Below are positions 1 to 7,875 of a stretch of 60,149 nt of DNA, piece by piece. The stretch is from the NCBI GenBank assembly GCA_002448445.1, contig DJYC01000075.1, forward strand, positions 1 to 60,149, read 5' to 3'. The translations under genes were made by a program, and so were the position numbers. How positions within the stretch are numbered: position 1 is the first letter of the stretch; each line of letters opens with the position of its first letter. The notes under the pieces are model-generated. The model worked only from the letters and a program-made list of their open reading frames with translations. It was not told the DNA's origin and did no database searches. Source of the stretch: Treponema sp. UBA6988 (GTDB taxonomy: Bacteria; Spirochaetota; Spirochaetia; Treponematales; Treponemataceae).

Positions 1-268
1 ACCCCGCCAACTGGCTAATGGGCCGCGGGCCGATCCTCCTGCGGAGCCTAAGCTCCCTTTCCCCGTATGCTTCTGATACATACGGCCGTATCCGGTATTA
101 TCCGCTATTTCTAGCGGCTATCCCAGTCAGCAGGGTTCGTCACCCACGTGTTACTCACCAGTCCGCCACTCTAGGGCAGGAGCAAGCTCCCGCCTTGCCG
201 TCCGACTTGCATGGTTAAGACGCGCCGCCAGCGTTCGTTCTGAGCCAGGATCGAACTCTCCATTATTT
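1..268 (-). rRNA. 16S ribosomal RNA, 5' portion (partial)
   Basis: The reverse complement starts with the universal 16S 5' region (GAGAGTTCGATCCTGGCTCAG type, bases 240-262) and continues through the helix 6-10 region to the window edge. The text around the V1-V2 helices matches the spirochaete/Treponema pattern. The gene runs off the left end of the window, so only about 268 nt are present. The exact 5' end is estimated by analogy with other 16S genes and could shift by a few bases. Confidence 0.96.
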
Positions 269-487
269 ATTCTCATGGGCCGAAGCCCAAAAGATTTTCC
301 ATTGGTTAAGTTGCGCTCCCCTAATGCTCTTTCATTTTCTCTTAGGATTGCTGGTTGCCGCGGATGATTCTCCGCGGTCTTTGTGTGTGTTCCTTTGGCT
401 TGCGTACAATTGCTGTACTTATGTCTTTGTTTCCGTCCCTTGGCATTTCAAGCTTTCGCACCGCCGTGTGTTGCGACGGTGAGAATG

Positions 488-516
488 AATATACCACACT
501 CACACGCGCCTGTCAA
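488..516 (-). promoter_or_regulatory. rRNA operon promoter
   Basis: On the minus strand a perfect -35 (TTGACA, bases 511-516) and a good -10 (TATATT, bases 488-493) are separated by exactly 17 bp. Transcription would begin near base 481, giving a leader of about 210 nt before the 16S gene. This is the strongest consensus promoter in the window, as expected for rRNA. Confidence 0.85.
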
Positions 517-683
517 CTGTTTTTTGCATTTTTTTTGGATTTTTTTGCGTTTTTTTTTGCGGATGGGGGGAAGGCTTATGTTTGGGGGTGGCGGATGGCT
601 TTTGCACGGTCCTTCGACTACGCTCAGGGACCGGCATGCCGGGATTGATTTAGTATCGGTGTATGTTAAAATGCTGGCTTTTA

Positions 684-790
684 CAGATCCCGAATCAAGT
701 TCGGGATGACGGCTTTTTTTCTTTTGCAGATCCCGAAACGAACATTCGTAGCAAGAGCGTGCGGATGTGGCGTAGCGTTCGGGATGACGG
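684..790 (+). repeat. Two REP-like palindromes behind the rRNA promoter
   Basis: The 269-845 stretch holds the rRNA leader, its promoter and repeats; I see no gene in it. Bases 684-710 form a short palindrome (CCCGAA / TTCGGG around TCAAG) ending in the invariant ATGAC. Bases 727-790 are a longer version of the same element: outer arms CCCGAA / TTCGGG and an inner hairpin whose loop contains GTAGCAAGAGCG. Relatives occur near bases 2494-2672, 14489, 28409, 28483, 33668 and 33851. Confidence 0.75.
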
Positions 791-845
791 AGTGGTGTTG
801 CAGGATTACAGGGCTTGCCACAATCTCCTTCGATTAAGATTCCCA

Positions 846-1490
846 CTAATCAGAGTCTTCATCCAGTCCCATGTACTTGCCATAATTTTTTCTCCAGTTC
901 TTTTTATCTGCAAGTTCCTCTTCGCACTCATCAATTTTATCAATTACATAGGATTCAACATCAGTACCTTCATCAATTTCATCTCCATTGATTTCAATTT
1001 CCTTAATTACACCATCGTCTATCAAATTATCAAACTCATCTTTATATATGGCGTGAAGGTCGGCTGCAATTACATATTTATGATCAGGATCCTTCACAAC
1101 CGAAATTTTCCAATTATGATATTTTGAACTAATTTTCGGAAGTTCCACATCATCATTTTCATCCTCAGAATCAGTCTCTTCTTCATTGTCTTCGTCATCT
1201 TCCATGAAGTCTAAATCATCATTTTCATCATCGTCTTCATCTTCCTCGAAGTCAAAACCATCATCGTCTTCATCGTCCTCGTCGTTGCTCGAATCCTTGT
1301 AGCCCAATTCATCAATGAAGGTAGACCAGCCGCCGTCGGTTATCATTCCGTCTTCGTCCATTAAGCCATCGTTGATGGTTGACCTGCGGGGGTCGCCGTT
1401 CTGCTTTAGATAGCCACGATTTTTAAGCATCCTTTCTACTGCCCATTCCTGCCTGTTAAGTTCATCTGCCAAATCGTCAATTGTGTACAT
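846..1490 (-). CDS. Very acidic hypothetical protein, palindrome-controlled
   Basis: I do not recognise the family. The 214-residue protein starts MYTIDDLADELNRQEWAVERM, which reads like a short helix-turn-helix or SAP-like helical segment. It then has an almost uninterrupted Asp/Glu stretch at about residues 69-114 and a C-terminal half that is also acidic. The start is set at base 1490 because a strong GAGGAGGAG ribosome site precedes that ATG; an in-frame ATG 33 bases upstream lacks one. Such polyacidic regions occur in DNA-mimic or histone-chaperone-like proteins, but that role is only a guess here. Its promoter (bases 1544-1576) carries the same palindrome as the WYL island 15 kb away, so it is probably co-regulated with it. 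Confidence 0.8.
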   Translation of the reverse strand: MYTIDDLADELNRQEWAVERMLKNRGYLKQNGDPRRSTINDGLMDEDGMITDGGWSTFIDELGYKDSSNDEDDEDDDGFDFEEDEDDDENDDLDFMEDDEDNEEETDSEDENDDVELPKISSKYHNWKISVVKDPDHKYVIAADLHAIYKDEFDNLIDDGVIKEIEINGDEIDEGTDVESYVIDKIDECEEELADKKNWRKNYGKYMGLDEDSD

Positions 1491-1543
1491 ACGCTCCTCC
1501 TCTGGATTATTCATGCTGAGCAAGCAGCATTTTTCTTTTGAAC

Positions 1544-1576
1544 ATCATAGCAATTCACTCTAGCATTTTATGATAG
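1544..1576 (-). promoter_or_regulatory. WYL-type palindrome and -10 box (site 1)
   Basis: On the minus strand CTATCA-TAAAA-TGCTAG (bases 1560-1576) is followed after 10 bp by TATGAT (bases 1544-1549), preceded by TGC as an extended -10. One arm has a single mismatch. The spacer TAAAA is close to the TAAAG of the second WYL gene's own site. No TTGACA-like -35 is present; the -35 position lies inside the palindrome. Confidence 0.7.
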
Positions 1577-1628
1577 AGTGATAAGATTTTTTTTACGGTT
1601 TGATCTTTTTATGACAAGAGATTAGCAT

Positions 1629-1662
1629 AAAAACGGATCCCATCCGTACTGTGACGGGATCC
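1629..1662 (-). terminator. Rho-independent terminator of the small gene at 1746-1940
   Basis: On the minus strand a 7-bp stem GGATCCC / GGGATCC (bases 1635-1662) is followed by GTTTTT. It lies about 80 bases downstream of the stop codon of the 64-residue protein. The T tract is short, so termination may be partial. Confidence 0.55.
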
Positions 1663-1745
1663 AATCGACTCCTGCAAGATAACCTAAAAACTAAAGTTAA
1701 AAAAAACAGTTCTTTTTACATCAACGCTGCAAGTAGTGATTGCCA

Positions 1746-1940
1746 TCAGCCAACGTGTTCGTAGGAAGTATGACCTTTACTATCTGTAATAATGATATCA
1801 CCTCCTCCATTCCTACGAATCAAGTCACGTGCCCTACTCATTGCCGCCGAATATGGCAAGTTATTTACCTCTGCTATTTGTCTACCTGCGATGTATACAT
1901 CCCACGAGCCGTTTTCGTTTTGCGTTACATAAATCGCCAC
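1746..1940 (-). CDS. DUF2188-like small protein
   Basis: A 64-residue protein with a good AGGAGG site 7 bases before the ATG. The layout resembles the small DUF2188 family: a beta-hairpin start (IYVTQNENGSWDVYIAG), an Ala/Arg-rich helix (SAAMSRARDLIRRNGGG), then a final strand (DIIITDSKGHTSYEH). The function of that family is not well defined. The gene is divergent from the XRE regulator at base 2099, with 158 bases between them, so the regulator may control it; this is inference from position only. Confidence 0.75.
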   Translation of the reverse strand: MAIYVTQNENGSWDVYIAGRQIAEVNNLPYSAAMSRARDLIRRNGGGDIIITDSKGHTSYEHVG

Positions 1941-2098
1941 AAAATCCTCCTATAAGATTCATTTATTGCCTAAAAAAGCTTATCACCCTCTTTTAGACAC
2001 TAATATTGTAATCCCTATAGATACTATTTGTCAAATTTAACCTTAAATACGCCTTTTAAATGGTACTAAAAACAGAATTGGGTATTTAGAATTTTGGC

Positions 2099-2422
2099 AT
2101 GAGTATACGAGAGATTTTTAGGCAGAATTTGCGTTATTACAGGAAGAAGTGCGGGCTGACGCAAGAGGCTTTGTCAGAGAAAATCGGGCTGAATCCGAAA
2201 TACATTACGAATATTGAAGCTCAGTCGAAATTTCCTTCTGCCGAAACGATTGATGCAATTGCACTCGCACTCAACATAAAGCCTTCACAGCTGTTTATTG
2301 AAGAAGGATGCCCAGTGAACACCGTTCTTTTTGACAAGGATGTTTTTATAGAAAATTTGGTTGGCGGGATTTCTGACGAGATACGGAAGGAAGTTTGCAG
2401 GTATTTGGAAAAGAATTTATAA
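2099..2422 (+). CDS. XRE-family HTH transcriptional regulator
   Basis: A 107-residue protein with a Cro/C1-type helix-turn-helix at about residues 9-63 (core TQEALSEKIGLNPKYITNIE), followed by a short tail likely used for dimerisation or ligand contact. It has no recognisable second domain. No convincing ribosome site precedes the ATG. Instead TAGAAT (bases 2087-2092) ends 6 bases before it, so translation may start at the mRNA 5' end, although the -35 is poor. It sits head-to-head with the 64-residue protein at bases 1746-1940. Confidence 0.85.
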   Translation: MSIREIFRQNLRYYRKKCGLTQEALSEKIGLNPKYITNIEAQSKFPSAETIDAIALALNIKPSQLFIEEGCPVNTVLFDKDVFIENLVGGISDEIRKEVCRYLEKNL

Positions 2423-2493
2423 TGATTGCCGTTTTTGGACGGGGCAAACAATTCGGTTCAGGGGCTGTGTAAGTCCTAGCCGCTTACTTATAC

Positions 2494-2672
2494 AGATTCC
2501 CGGGTTGGGGCCAGGAATGACAGATACCGACTTCTACACCGGTCCTTCAACAGAACCGTCATGCTGAGCTTGGCTCAGCATCTGTGTAAGATAAAATGCC
2601 AGCTTTTACAGATCCCGAATCCACATTCGTAGCAAGTGCGTGCGAATGTGGCGCAGCGTTCGGGATGACGGA
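2494..2672 (+). repeat. REP-like palindromes upstream of tRNA-Ala
   Basis: The 2423-2783 stretch has no credible gene. It contains a degraded palindrome at bases 2494-2522 and an inverted AGCTTGGCTCAGC-type piece near 2566. A complete long-form element lies at bases 2609-2672, with outer arms CCCGAA / TTCGGG, inner arms CCACATTCG / CGAATGTGG and loop TAGCAAGTGCGTG. The loop is shared with copies at 727-790 and 56862-56884, whose stems differ. Confidence 0.7.
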
Positions 2673-2743
2673 TGCCGACTTCCACGCTGCCCCTTCGACG
2701 GAGTTCAGGGACCGGGCAAGTGTGGTACGCGTAGAATGACTAC

Positions 2744-2772
2744 TTGCCTTTTTTACCATAAAATGCTATATT
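2744..2772 (+). promoter_or_regulatory. tRNA-Ala promoter
   Basis: TTGCCT (bases 2744-2749) and TATATT (bases 2767-2772) are 17 bp apart. Transcription would begin around base 2779, about 5 nt before the mature tRNA. Confidence 0.75.
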
Positions 2773-2783
2773 ATTTGCATTCT

Positions 2784-2856
2784 GGGGATATAGCTCACCT
2801 GGTAGAGCGGCTGGTTCGCAATCAGCAGGTAGTCGGTTCGAGTCCGATTATCTCCA
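2784..2856 (+). tRNA. tRNA-Ala (anticodon CGC)
   Basis: A complete 73-nt cloverleaf can be folded by hand: acceptor GGGGATA / TATCTCC, D arm GCTC / GAGC, anticodon loop TTCGCAA giving CGC (reads GCG), T arm GTCGG-TTCGAGT-CCGAT. The third acceptor pair is G3-U70, the alanine identity element. CCA is not encoded after the discriminator A. A terminator follows, and the gene's last 18 nt are repeated twice more downstream. Confidence 0.96.
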
Positions 2857-3442
2857 TATAAATAAATGCTCTCTTACCAAAGAGAGTTTTTTTATTTTAA
2901 AGCACTAAGTGTTAGCCAAAGCGGACTCGAAGCGTAGGGAGCGCCGACCAAAGGGAGGAAAAGGCGGCAGGGATGCCGCCGTCAGCGACCGGAGCCGGCC
3001 TGTAGGGAGGCAACAGGAAGTTGCCGACCGAAAGGCGAGTCCGATTATCTCCATATAAATAAATGCTCTCTTACCAAAGAGAGTTTTTTTTATTTTAAAG
3101 CAATAGATGTTAGCCAAAGCGGACTCGAAGCGTAGGGAGCGCCGACCAAAGGGAGGAAAAGGCGGCATGGACGCCGCCGTCAGCGACCGGAGCCGGCCTG
3201 TAGGGAGGCAACAGGAGGTTGCCGACCGAAAGGCGAGTCCGATTATCTCCAAAAAAAAGATACTCTCTTACCAAAGAGAGTTTTTTTTATTTTTAAAGCA
3301 ATAAATGTTAGCCAAAGCGGACTCGAAGCGTAGGGAGCGCCGACCAAAGGGAGGAAAAGGCGGCATGGACGCCGCCGTCAGCGACCGGAGCCGGCCTGCA
3401 GGGAGGCAACAGGAGGTTGCCGACCGAAAGGCGAGTCCGATT
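2839..3442 (+). repeat. Three-unit tandem repeat (about 198 bp) made from the tRNA-Ala tail
   Basis: The sequence CGAGTCCGATT recurs at bases 2839, 3036, 3234 and 3432, giving a period of 197-198 bp. Each unit begins with the 3' end of tRNA-Ala (T-arm half to acceptor; the last copy is cut short), then the terminator, then about 130 bp of GC-rich hairpins. These include GGCGGC-ATGGAC-GCCGCC and CAACAGGAGGTTG. Within a unit CGGACTCG and CGAGTCCG are inverted, so each hairpin block is closed by the tRNA T-stem sequence. Open frames here (for example 2905-3252 minus) are by-products of the repeat. Copies 2 and 3 are nearly identical and copy 1 differs slightly. Confidence 0.9.
2869..2898 (+). 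terminator. Terminator after tRNA-Ala
   Basis: A stem CTCTCTT / AAGAGAG (bases 2869-2886) with loop ACCA is followed by TTTTTTTATTTT. Two more copies, at bases 3066-3095 and 3263-3296, are carried along in the tandem repeat. Confidence 0.9.
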
Positions 3443-3507
3443 AGCACTTCGACTACGCTCAGTGACCGTATGCAACGATTTTTTTCGTACTTTATAAAAA
3501 TTAGAAA

Positions 3508-3799
3508 GCGCACGGAGGCGCGGCTTAGCAGCCCGGAGATTTGCAGAGTAAATCTCCGATACCAAACAAAATCCACGAAGGGATTTTTAACTCGTTCTTG
3601 CCAATAAGTATCAAGCCATGGATGGCGTGTTAGCAACATGCGGAATTGCGTAGCGATTCTGCAATCATAAAAAAATCCATGGAGTTTTTATCGTACTTGC
3701 CAAAAAGTAAAAAGCGCATGGATGCGCGGCTTAGTAGCTTGGAGAACTGCCATGCAGTTCTCCAATACCCGAGAAAATCCACGGAGGGATTTTCTCGGG
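3508..3799 (+). repeat. Three tandem copies of a three-hairpin element (A-N-GGA loops)
   Basis: The gap from 3443 to 4032 has no gene. Each unit of about 105 bp has hairpin 1 (bases 3508-3521, 3615-3626, 3714-3727; for example GCGC-ATGGAT-GCGC), a spacer containing TTAG(C/T)A, hairpin 2 (3535-3557, 3640-3662, 3741-3763; long A/T-rich or GGAGAAC-type stem) and hairpin 3 (3569-3588, 3671-3689, 3768-3799; for example AAAATCC-ACGGA-GGGATTTT). TTGCC lies between units. Single copies in reverse orientation are at 51597-51695 and 56669-56775. Stems differ between copies while loops and order are kept. Confidence 0.85.
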
Positions 3800-3811
3800 T
3801 CGTACGCCGCC

Positions 3812-3870
3812 GTGGAGGGGCGCGAAGCGTTGCCGCAAAGCGGCAATGACCGTTAGGGAACCCCGGAAGG
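3812..3870 (-). repeat. Truncated copy of the GGGTTCC / CTCCAAT repeat family
   Basis: Read on the minus strand this contains CTTCCGGGGTTCCC, a TTGCCGC / GCGGCAA hairpin and CGCTTCGCGCCCCTCC. The same modules occur in fuller form at 7667-7744, 8651-8728, 11957-12037, 14383-14452, 31098-31202 and 50727-50811. Confidence 0.6.
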
Positions 3871-3952
3871 GCGGTGGCGCAGAGGCATGGCAGCCGAATT
3901 AGCCGATAATTGACATGGTTGAGCCGGGCAAGTACCGTCCAAATTATTTTTG

Positions 3953-3981
3953 TTGATTATTCCATAGAATTTTCATATATT
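3953..3981 (+). promoter_or_regulatory. ftsH promoter
   Basis: TTGATT (bases 3953-3958) and TATATT (bases 3976-3981) are separated by 17 bp, about 50 bases before the ftsH start codon. No heat-shock CIRCE-like inverted repeat is visible. Confidence 0.6.
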
Positions 3982-4032
3982 ATATAGAACAGAAAGGCAA
4001 CTTTTTGAACAACCCAAAGACTGAGGGCCAAT

Positions 4033-6117
4033 ATGAGTGATGATGACAAGAAGAAGGACGATGATCCTTATGATTTTTTTAGACTTAGCGTGGACGACGA
4101 CAAGAACGACGAAAAGAAGCCAAAGGGGCGCAAACCTTTTCCTTTTCTAGCCGTTCTGGCAATAGTGGTTGGTGCGGTTTTGCTGATGAACATGTTTTTT
4201 TCAAGCAAGCCCAACGACCTTGTTGATTTTTCAAAATTCCGTGGGCTGATAGAAAGCGGCCGAATTACGCGCGTTGTTTTGGGAGATCCGTATTTTGTAG
4301 GCTACGGGCCGGAAAGCATGTCGACGGTTTCTGCGGAGGGGCAAAAATGGTCTCCATTCAGCTTTTCTTCATCAGATGATGACGAGGGCCGTCCTGTTTA
4401 CCGCACAAACGGATTATGGTCAGACGACTTTGAAAAGCTGCTCATAGAAAAGGGCGTTGAATACAAATTTGAATCGCGCCAGTCGGGCATTTTCCTTCAG
4501 ATTCTTTTGAATTTGATTCCATTCATTCTGCTTTTTGCCATCTATTTTATTGCAATGCGCCGTCTTGGTGCAGGAATGAACAGCATGGGCATCTTCGGCG
4601 GCAACGGAAGAAGCAAGGCTGTAGACGAAGGTAAGGTAAAGACCCGCTTTAGCGATGTTGCCGGTGTTGACGAGGCAAAGGAAGAGCTTGTGGAAGTTGT
4701 GGACTTCCTTAAGTCGCCAAAGAAATATACGGACATTGGCGGAAAGATTCCAAAGGGTGTGCTTTTGGTTGGCCCGCCTGGAACCGGTAAAACACTTTTG
4801 GCACGCGCTGTTGCAGGAGAAGCGGGAGTTCCGTTCTTCCGCATTTCCGGCTCAGACTTTGTGGAAATGTTTGTAGGCGTTGGGGCAAGCCGTGTACGCG
4901 ACCTCTTTAGGACGGCACGCGAAAAAGCCCCCTGCATCATCTTTATTGACGAACTTGACGCCATTGGTAAGAGCCGCATGAACAACCTTGGCGGAAACGA
5001 TGAGCGCGAACAGACACTCAACCAGCTGCTTGTAGAAATGGACGGTTTTGACAACGAAAAGGGTCTTATCATCCTTGCCGCAACCAACCGCCCGGACATC
5101 CTTGATCCGGCACTTCTGCGCCCTGGACGCTTTGACCGCCAGGTTTCAGTGGACAAGCCTGATGTTAAGGGACGCGAGGCAATTCTCCGCATACATTCCA
5201 AGAACGTAAAGCTTGACCCTTCCGTGGACTTTGATTCCCTTGCACACGCAACCGCAGGATTCAGCGGTGCAGACTTGGCAAACATTGTAAACGAAGCTGC
5301 CCTTCTTGCCGTACGCGGTGGCCGCAAGCAGGTTACAATGCCAGACTTTGACGAAGCAATAGAAAAGACCGTAGTTGGCCTTGAAAAAAAGACCCGCGTC
5401 ATGTCCGAAGAAGAGCGCAAGAGCGTTGCAATCCACGAGACAGGGCACGCACTTGTAACAGTCTTTACAAAGAACACGTCTCCGGTACACAAGATTTCCA
5501 TAATTCCACGCGGAGTCGGAGCCTTGGGCTACACCATGCAAAGGTCAGAAGAAGAAAAATTCCTTAACACGGAAAAAGACCTCATAAACGACATAGACAT
5601 CCTCTTGGGAGGACGAGCCGCAGAGCAGATTTGCCTTGGAGTTGTGGACACCGGGGCAGCAAACGACATTCAGCGTGCCACTGGAATCATCCGCAGCATG
5701 ATTACCCAGTACGGCATGAGCAAAAAGTTCTACAACGTAACGCTTGGAAAGAGCGGTCGCGGCTATGCTTCTGGTGAACCGGAACTTGTACGCGAATACT
5801 CCGAAGAAACGCAGAAATACATAGACGACGAGATTGCCCGCATGATGGCAGAACGCTACAAGCACGTAATGGCACTGCTTACCAAGCACAAGGATTTGCT
5901 GCTCTACATTTCCGACCAGCTTTTGGAAAAAGAAACCATGACAGGAAAGGAATTTGAAGAGTTTGTAAAAGACGAAGCAAATTGCGTAAAGGCCATGAAG
6001 CAGAAAAAGGCTTCCGCAAGCAAAGAAAAGGCACCGGCAAAAGAAAAGCCAGTGTCAAGCGAAAAGCCTGCCGCAAAGAAAAGAGCGGGAAGGCCAAGAA
6101 AGACAAGCGAGGCATAA
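4033..6117 (+). CDS. ftsH: ATP-dependent zinc metalloprotease FtsH
   Basis: A membrane-anchored AAA+ protease that extracts and degrades misfolded or short-lived membrane and cytosolic proteins. The 694 residues show a charged cytoplasmic N-terminus, membrane segment 1 (about 36-56), a periplasmic domain, membrane segment 2 (about 155-176), Walker A GPPGTGKT (247-254), Walker B CIIFIDELDA (301-310) and the second region of homology ending RPGRFDR (363-369). The zinc site HETGH is at 468-472, with the third ligand Asp545 in GAANDIQ. The tail beyond residue 650 is Lys/Ala-rich, low in complexity and longer than in E. coli, and ends in an AT-hook-like KRAGRPRK. A GAGGGCC site precedes the ATG. 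An HtrA-type protease follows after 3 bases, so the two form one quality-control operon. Confidence 0.98.
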   Translation: MSDDDKKKDDDPYDFFRLSVDDDKNDEKKPKGRKPFPFLAVLAIVVGAVLLMNMFFSSKPNDLVDFSKFRGLIESGRITRVVLGDPYFVGYGPESMSTVSAEGQKWSPFSFSSSDDDEGRPVYRTNGLWSDDFEKLLIEKGVEYKFESRQSGIFLQILLNLIPFILLFAIYFIAMRRLGAGMNSMGIFGGNGRSKAVDEGKVKTRFSDVAGVDEAKEELVEVVDFLKSPKKYTDIGGKIPKGVLLVGPPGTGKTLLARAVAGEAGVPFFRISGSDFVEMFVGVGASRVRDLFRTAREKAPCIIFIDELDAIGKSRMNNLGGNDEREQTLNQLLVEMDGFDNEKGLIILAATNRPDILDPALLRPGRFDRQVSVDKPDVKGREAILRIHSKNVKLDPSVDFDSLAHATAGFSGADLANIVNEAALLAVRGGRKQVTMPDFDEAIEKTVVGLEKKTRVMSEEERKSVAIHETGHALVTVFTKNTSPVHKISIIPRGVGALGYTMQRSEEEKFLNTEKDLINDIDILLGGRAAEQICLGVVDTGAANDIQRATGIIRSMITQYGMSKKFYNVTLGKSGRGYASGEPELVREYSEETQKYIDDEIARMMAERYKHVMALLTKHKDLLLYISDQLLEKETMTGKEFEEFVKDEANCVKAMKQKKASASKEKAPAKEKPVSSEKPAAKKRAGRPRKTSEA

Positions 6118-6120
6118 AAG

Positions 6121-7449
6121 ATGAAACTTTATTCAAGGCACCACATTGTTTTTGCAGTCGTGGCAAGTTCCGTCGCGGCTGCTACACTTTCCGCATTCGT
6201 AAGCAGGAAGATTTTTTCTGACGGAAAGGCAGCTTCCAAGAAAGAATCCCAGTCTGCAATTGGCCTAACCGTCACGGACACGGAACAGGCCTCCGCAGAA
6301 TCCTCCAGCACCATAGAAACAACCGGAAAAAACGGTGACCAGGTTGCCCTGCAAACAAACACCCCTGCCCTACAGGTTGTGGCGGCAACAGACGGCGGCT
6401 ACACCCAGGACGAAGCACAGAACATTGCGGTCTACGAAAAATGCAACGAGGCGGTAGTCAACATCACCACCCAGGTAATGGGCTACAACTGGTTCCTTGA
6501 GCCAGTGGTAACGTCAAGCGGTTCTGGTTCAGGCAGCATCATAGACAAGCGTGGCTACGTAGTAACAAACGTCCACGTAATAGAAAACGCAAGCACCATA
6601 AACATCTCGCTTGCAGACGGCAGCACTTATGAAGGCCGCGTAATAGGAAAAGACACGGAAAGCGACATAGCAGTCCTAAAGTTTGAGCCTGCATCAAACG
6701 TGGAGCTAAAGACAATAGCCTTTGGAGACAGCGAAAACCTAAAGGTTGGCCAAAAGGTCATCGCAATCGGAAACCCATTCGCCCTTGAAAGAACAATGAC
6801 AACCGGCATCATCTCTGGCCTCGGCAGACCTATCCAGGAAAGCGAAAACGTAATCATCCGCAACATGATTCAAACAGATGCCGCAATCAACCCGGGAAAC
6901 TCCGGTGGCCCCCTCTTGGACAGCCAGGGACGCATGATTGGCATAAACACTATGATTTATTCTTCAAGCGGATCTTCTGCAGGAGTTGGATTTGCAATAC
7001 CGGTAAGCACAGCACGCAGGGTAGTAGCAGACTTGCTCAAGTACGGAGAAGTTCGCCGCGGTGTAATGAGAATCTCACTTGTCCAGAACACAGGCAGAAT
7101 CGCATCTTACGCAGGCTACGGAATCTCTTCTGGCGTAATCGTAAGCAAAGTAAGCAGCGGTTCCGAAGCGCAAAAGGCAGGAATCAAGGGCGGAACAAAA
7201 GCCGTCCAGTACGGAACATTTAACCCGACGACAATCTACCTTGGCGGAGACATAATCACCGCAATAGATTCAATCAACGTACGCAACTACGCAGACTATG
7301 CCAGTGCCCTGGAAGACAAACGCCCCGGAGACACAATCACGGTCACAGTCTACAGAGACAAAGGCTATCAAAAAATCAAGGTAAAACTGGAATCCTCACC
7401 CCAGGGTTCTTCCACAAACTCATCAGGCAAAAAAACAAGAAGCCTGTAA
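6121..7449 (+). CDS. HtrA/DegP-family serine protease with PDZ domain
   Basis: A periplasmic or envelope-anchored trypsin-like protease. An N-terminal hydrophobic segment (about residues 8-27) serves as signal or anchor, followed by a Ser/Thr-rich linker. The catalytic triad is His152 (TNVHVIENA), Asp182 (ESDIAVLKF) and Ser261 (NPGNSGGPLLD). One PDZ domain covers about residues 330-425 (GVIVSKVSSGSEAQKAGI, then GDIITAID). One PDZ rather than two makes it closer to DegS or HhoB type than to DegP. The ATG lies 3 bases after the ftsH stop, with GAGG inside the end of ftsH, so translation is probably coupled. Together the pair would handle membrane and periplasmic protein damage. Confidence 0.93.
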   Translation: MKLYSRHHIVFAVVASSVAAATLSAFVSRKIFSDGKAASKKESQSAIGLTVTDTEQASAESSSTIETTGKNGDQVALQTNTPALQVVAATDGGYTQDEAQNIAVYEKCNEAVVNITTQVMGYNWFLEPVVTSSGSGSGSIIDKRGYVVTNVHVIENASTINISLADGSTYEGRVIGKDTESDIAVLKFEPASNVELKTIAFGDSENLKVGQKVIAIGNPFALERTMTTGIISGLGRPIQESENVIIRNMIQTDAAINPGNSGGPLLDSQGRMIGINTMIYSSSGSSAGVGFAIPVSTARRVVADLLKYGEVRRGVMRISLVQNTGRIASYAGYGISSGVIVSKVSSGSEAQKAGIKGGTKAVQYGTFNPTTIYLGGDIITAIDSINVRNYADYASALEDKRPGDTITVTVYRDKGYQKIKVKLESSPQGSSTNSSGKKTRSL

Positions 7450-7489
7450 TATTCAAAATTTTCTCCCGGACGGAATGCCAGCGTAAAAC

Positions 7490-7744
7490 TGTGCCCGGCA
7501 CTCCGTGTCCGGTCAGACCTCCTTGGTATTTTTCCCTCTTAAACAAGTAGCCCCATGGGTTCACGCAGCGTAGCTTCCAGCGGGGGGCGTCATCTGGTAG
7601 CATAAAAAACAGGCAAGTTTTCGTAAGAAAACTTGTGGGGAAAAATGCCAAGGAGGGCATTTTTCCCCGCTTTGCAGGGTTCCGGCTCTCGCCTCCATTG
7701 CCTGGCGGCAACCGCTTCGCGGCCCTTCCAATCGGGCGTAGGCT
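7490..7744 (+). repeat. Intergenic hairpin module plus 78-bp direct repeat, copy 1
   Basis: The 7450-7875 gap holds no gene. In order there is a CCATGGGTTCACGC stretch, a hairpin CAAGTTTTC / GAAAACTTG (around 7612-7634) and a hairpin GGGGAAAAATGCC-AAGGA-GGGCATTTTTCCCC (around 7637-7668). The 78-bp repeat 7667-7744 follows, containing CCTCCATTGCC-TGGC-GGCAACCGCTTCGCGG. The same order of modules recurs at 39365-39540 and, inverted, at 11957-12170. Confidence 0.75.
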
Positions 7745-7875
7745 GCACCCCATTCACGCAAACAACTAATTTTACCAATAGAACAAATTATTCCATCAAG
7801 TAAACAAGCAGTAAAAATGATACTAATGCCATTAACAAAAAAAGTCATGCCGAACTAGATTCGGCAGCTCTTACC

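Noticed and set aside
1746..2422. Toxin-antitoxin pair (64-residue protein and XRE regulator)
   Set aside because: The genes are divergent rather than in one operon, and the small protein looks like a DUF2188 member, not a known toxin.
2839..3442. CRISPR-like tandem repeat
   Set aside because: Units are about 198 bp and adjoin without unique spacers; they carry tRNA tail and terminator copies, and no cas gene is near.
2905..3639. Open reading frames in both strands of the tandem repeat
   Set aside because: They follow the repeat period, have no ribosome site and consist of hairpin sequence.
3508..3799. Integron attC array (TTAGCA-type spacers, hairpins)
   Set aside because: No paired core sites of the GTTRRRY / RYYYAAC type, no cassette genes between hairpins and no integrase.
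2898..3900. One long CsrB-like RNA across the whole hairpin region
   Set aside because: Two further terminator copies (3066-3095, 3263-3296) would stop a transcript from the tRNA promoter, and no other promoter was seen; only shorter pieces are plausible.
4542..5501. 319-codon open frame antisense to ftsH
   Set aside because: It is a shadow of the conserved ftsH AAA+ region with biased composition and no start signal.
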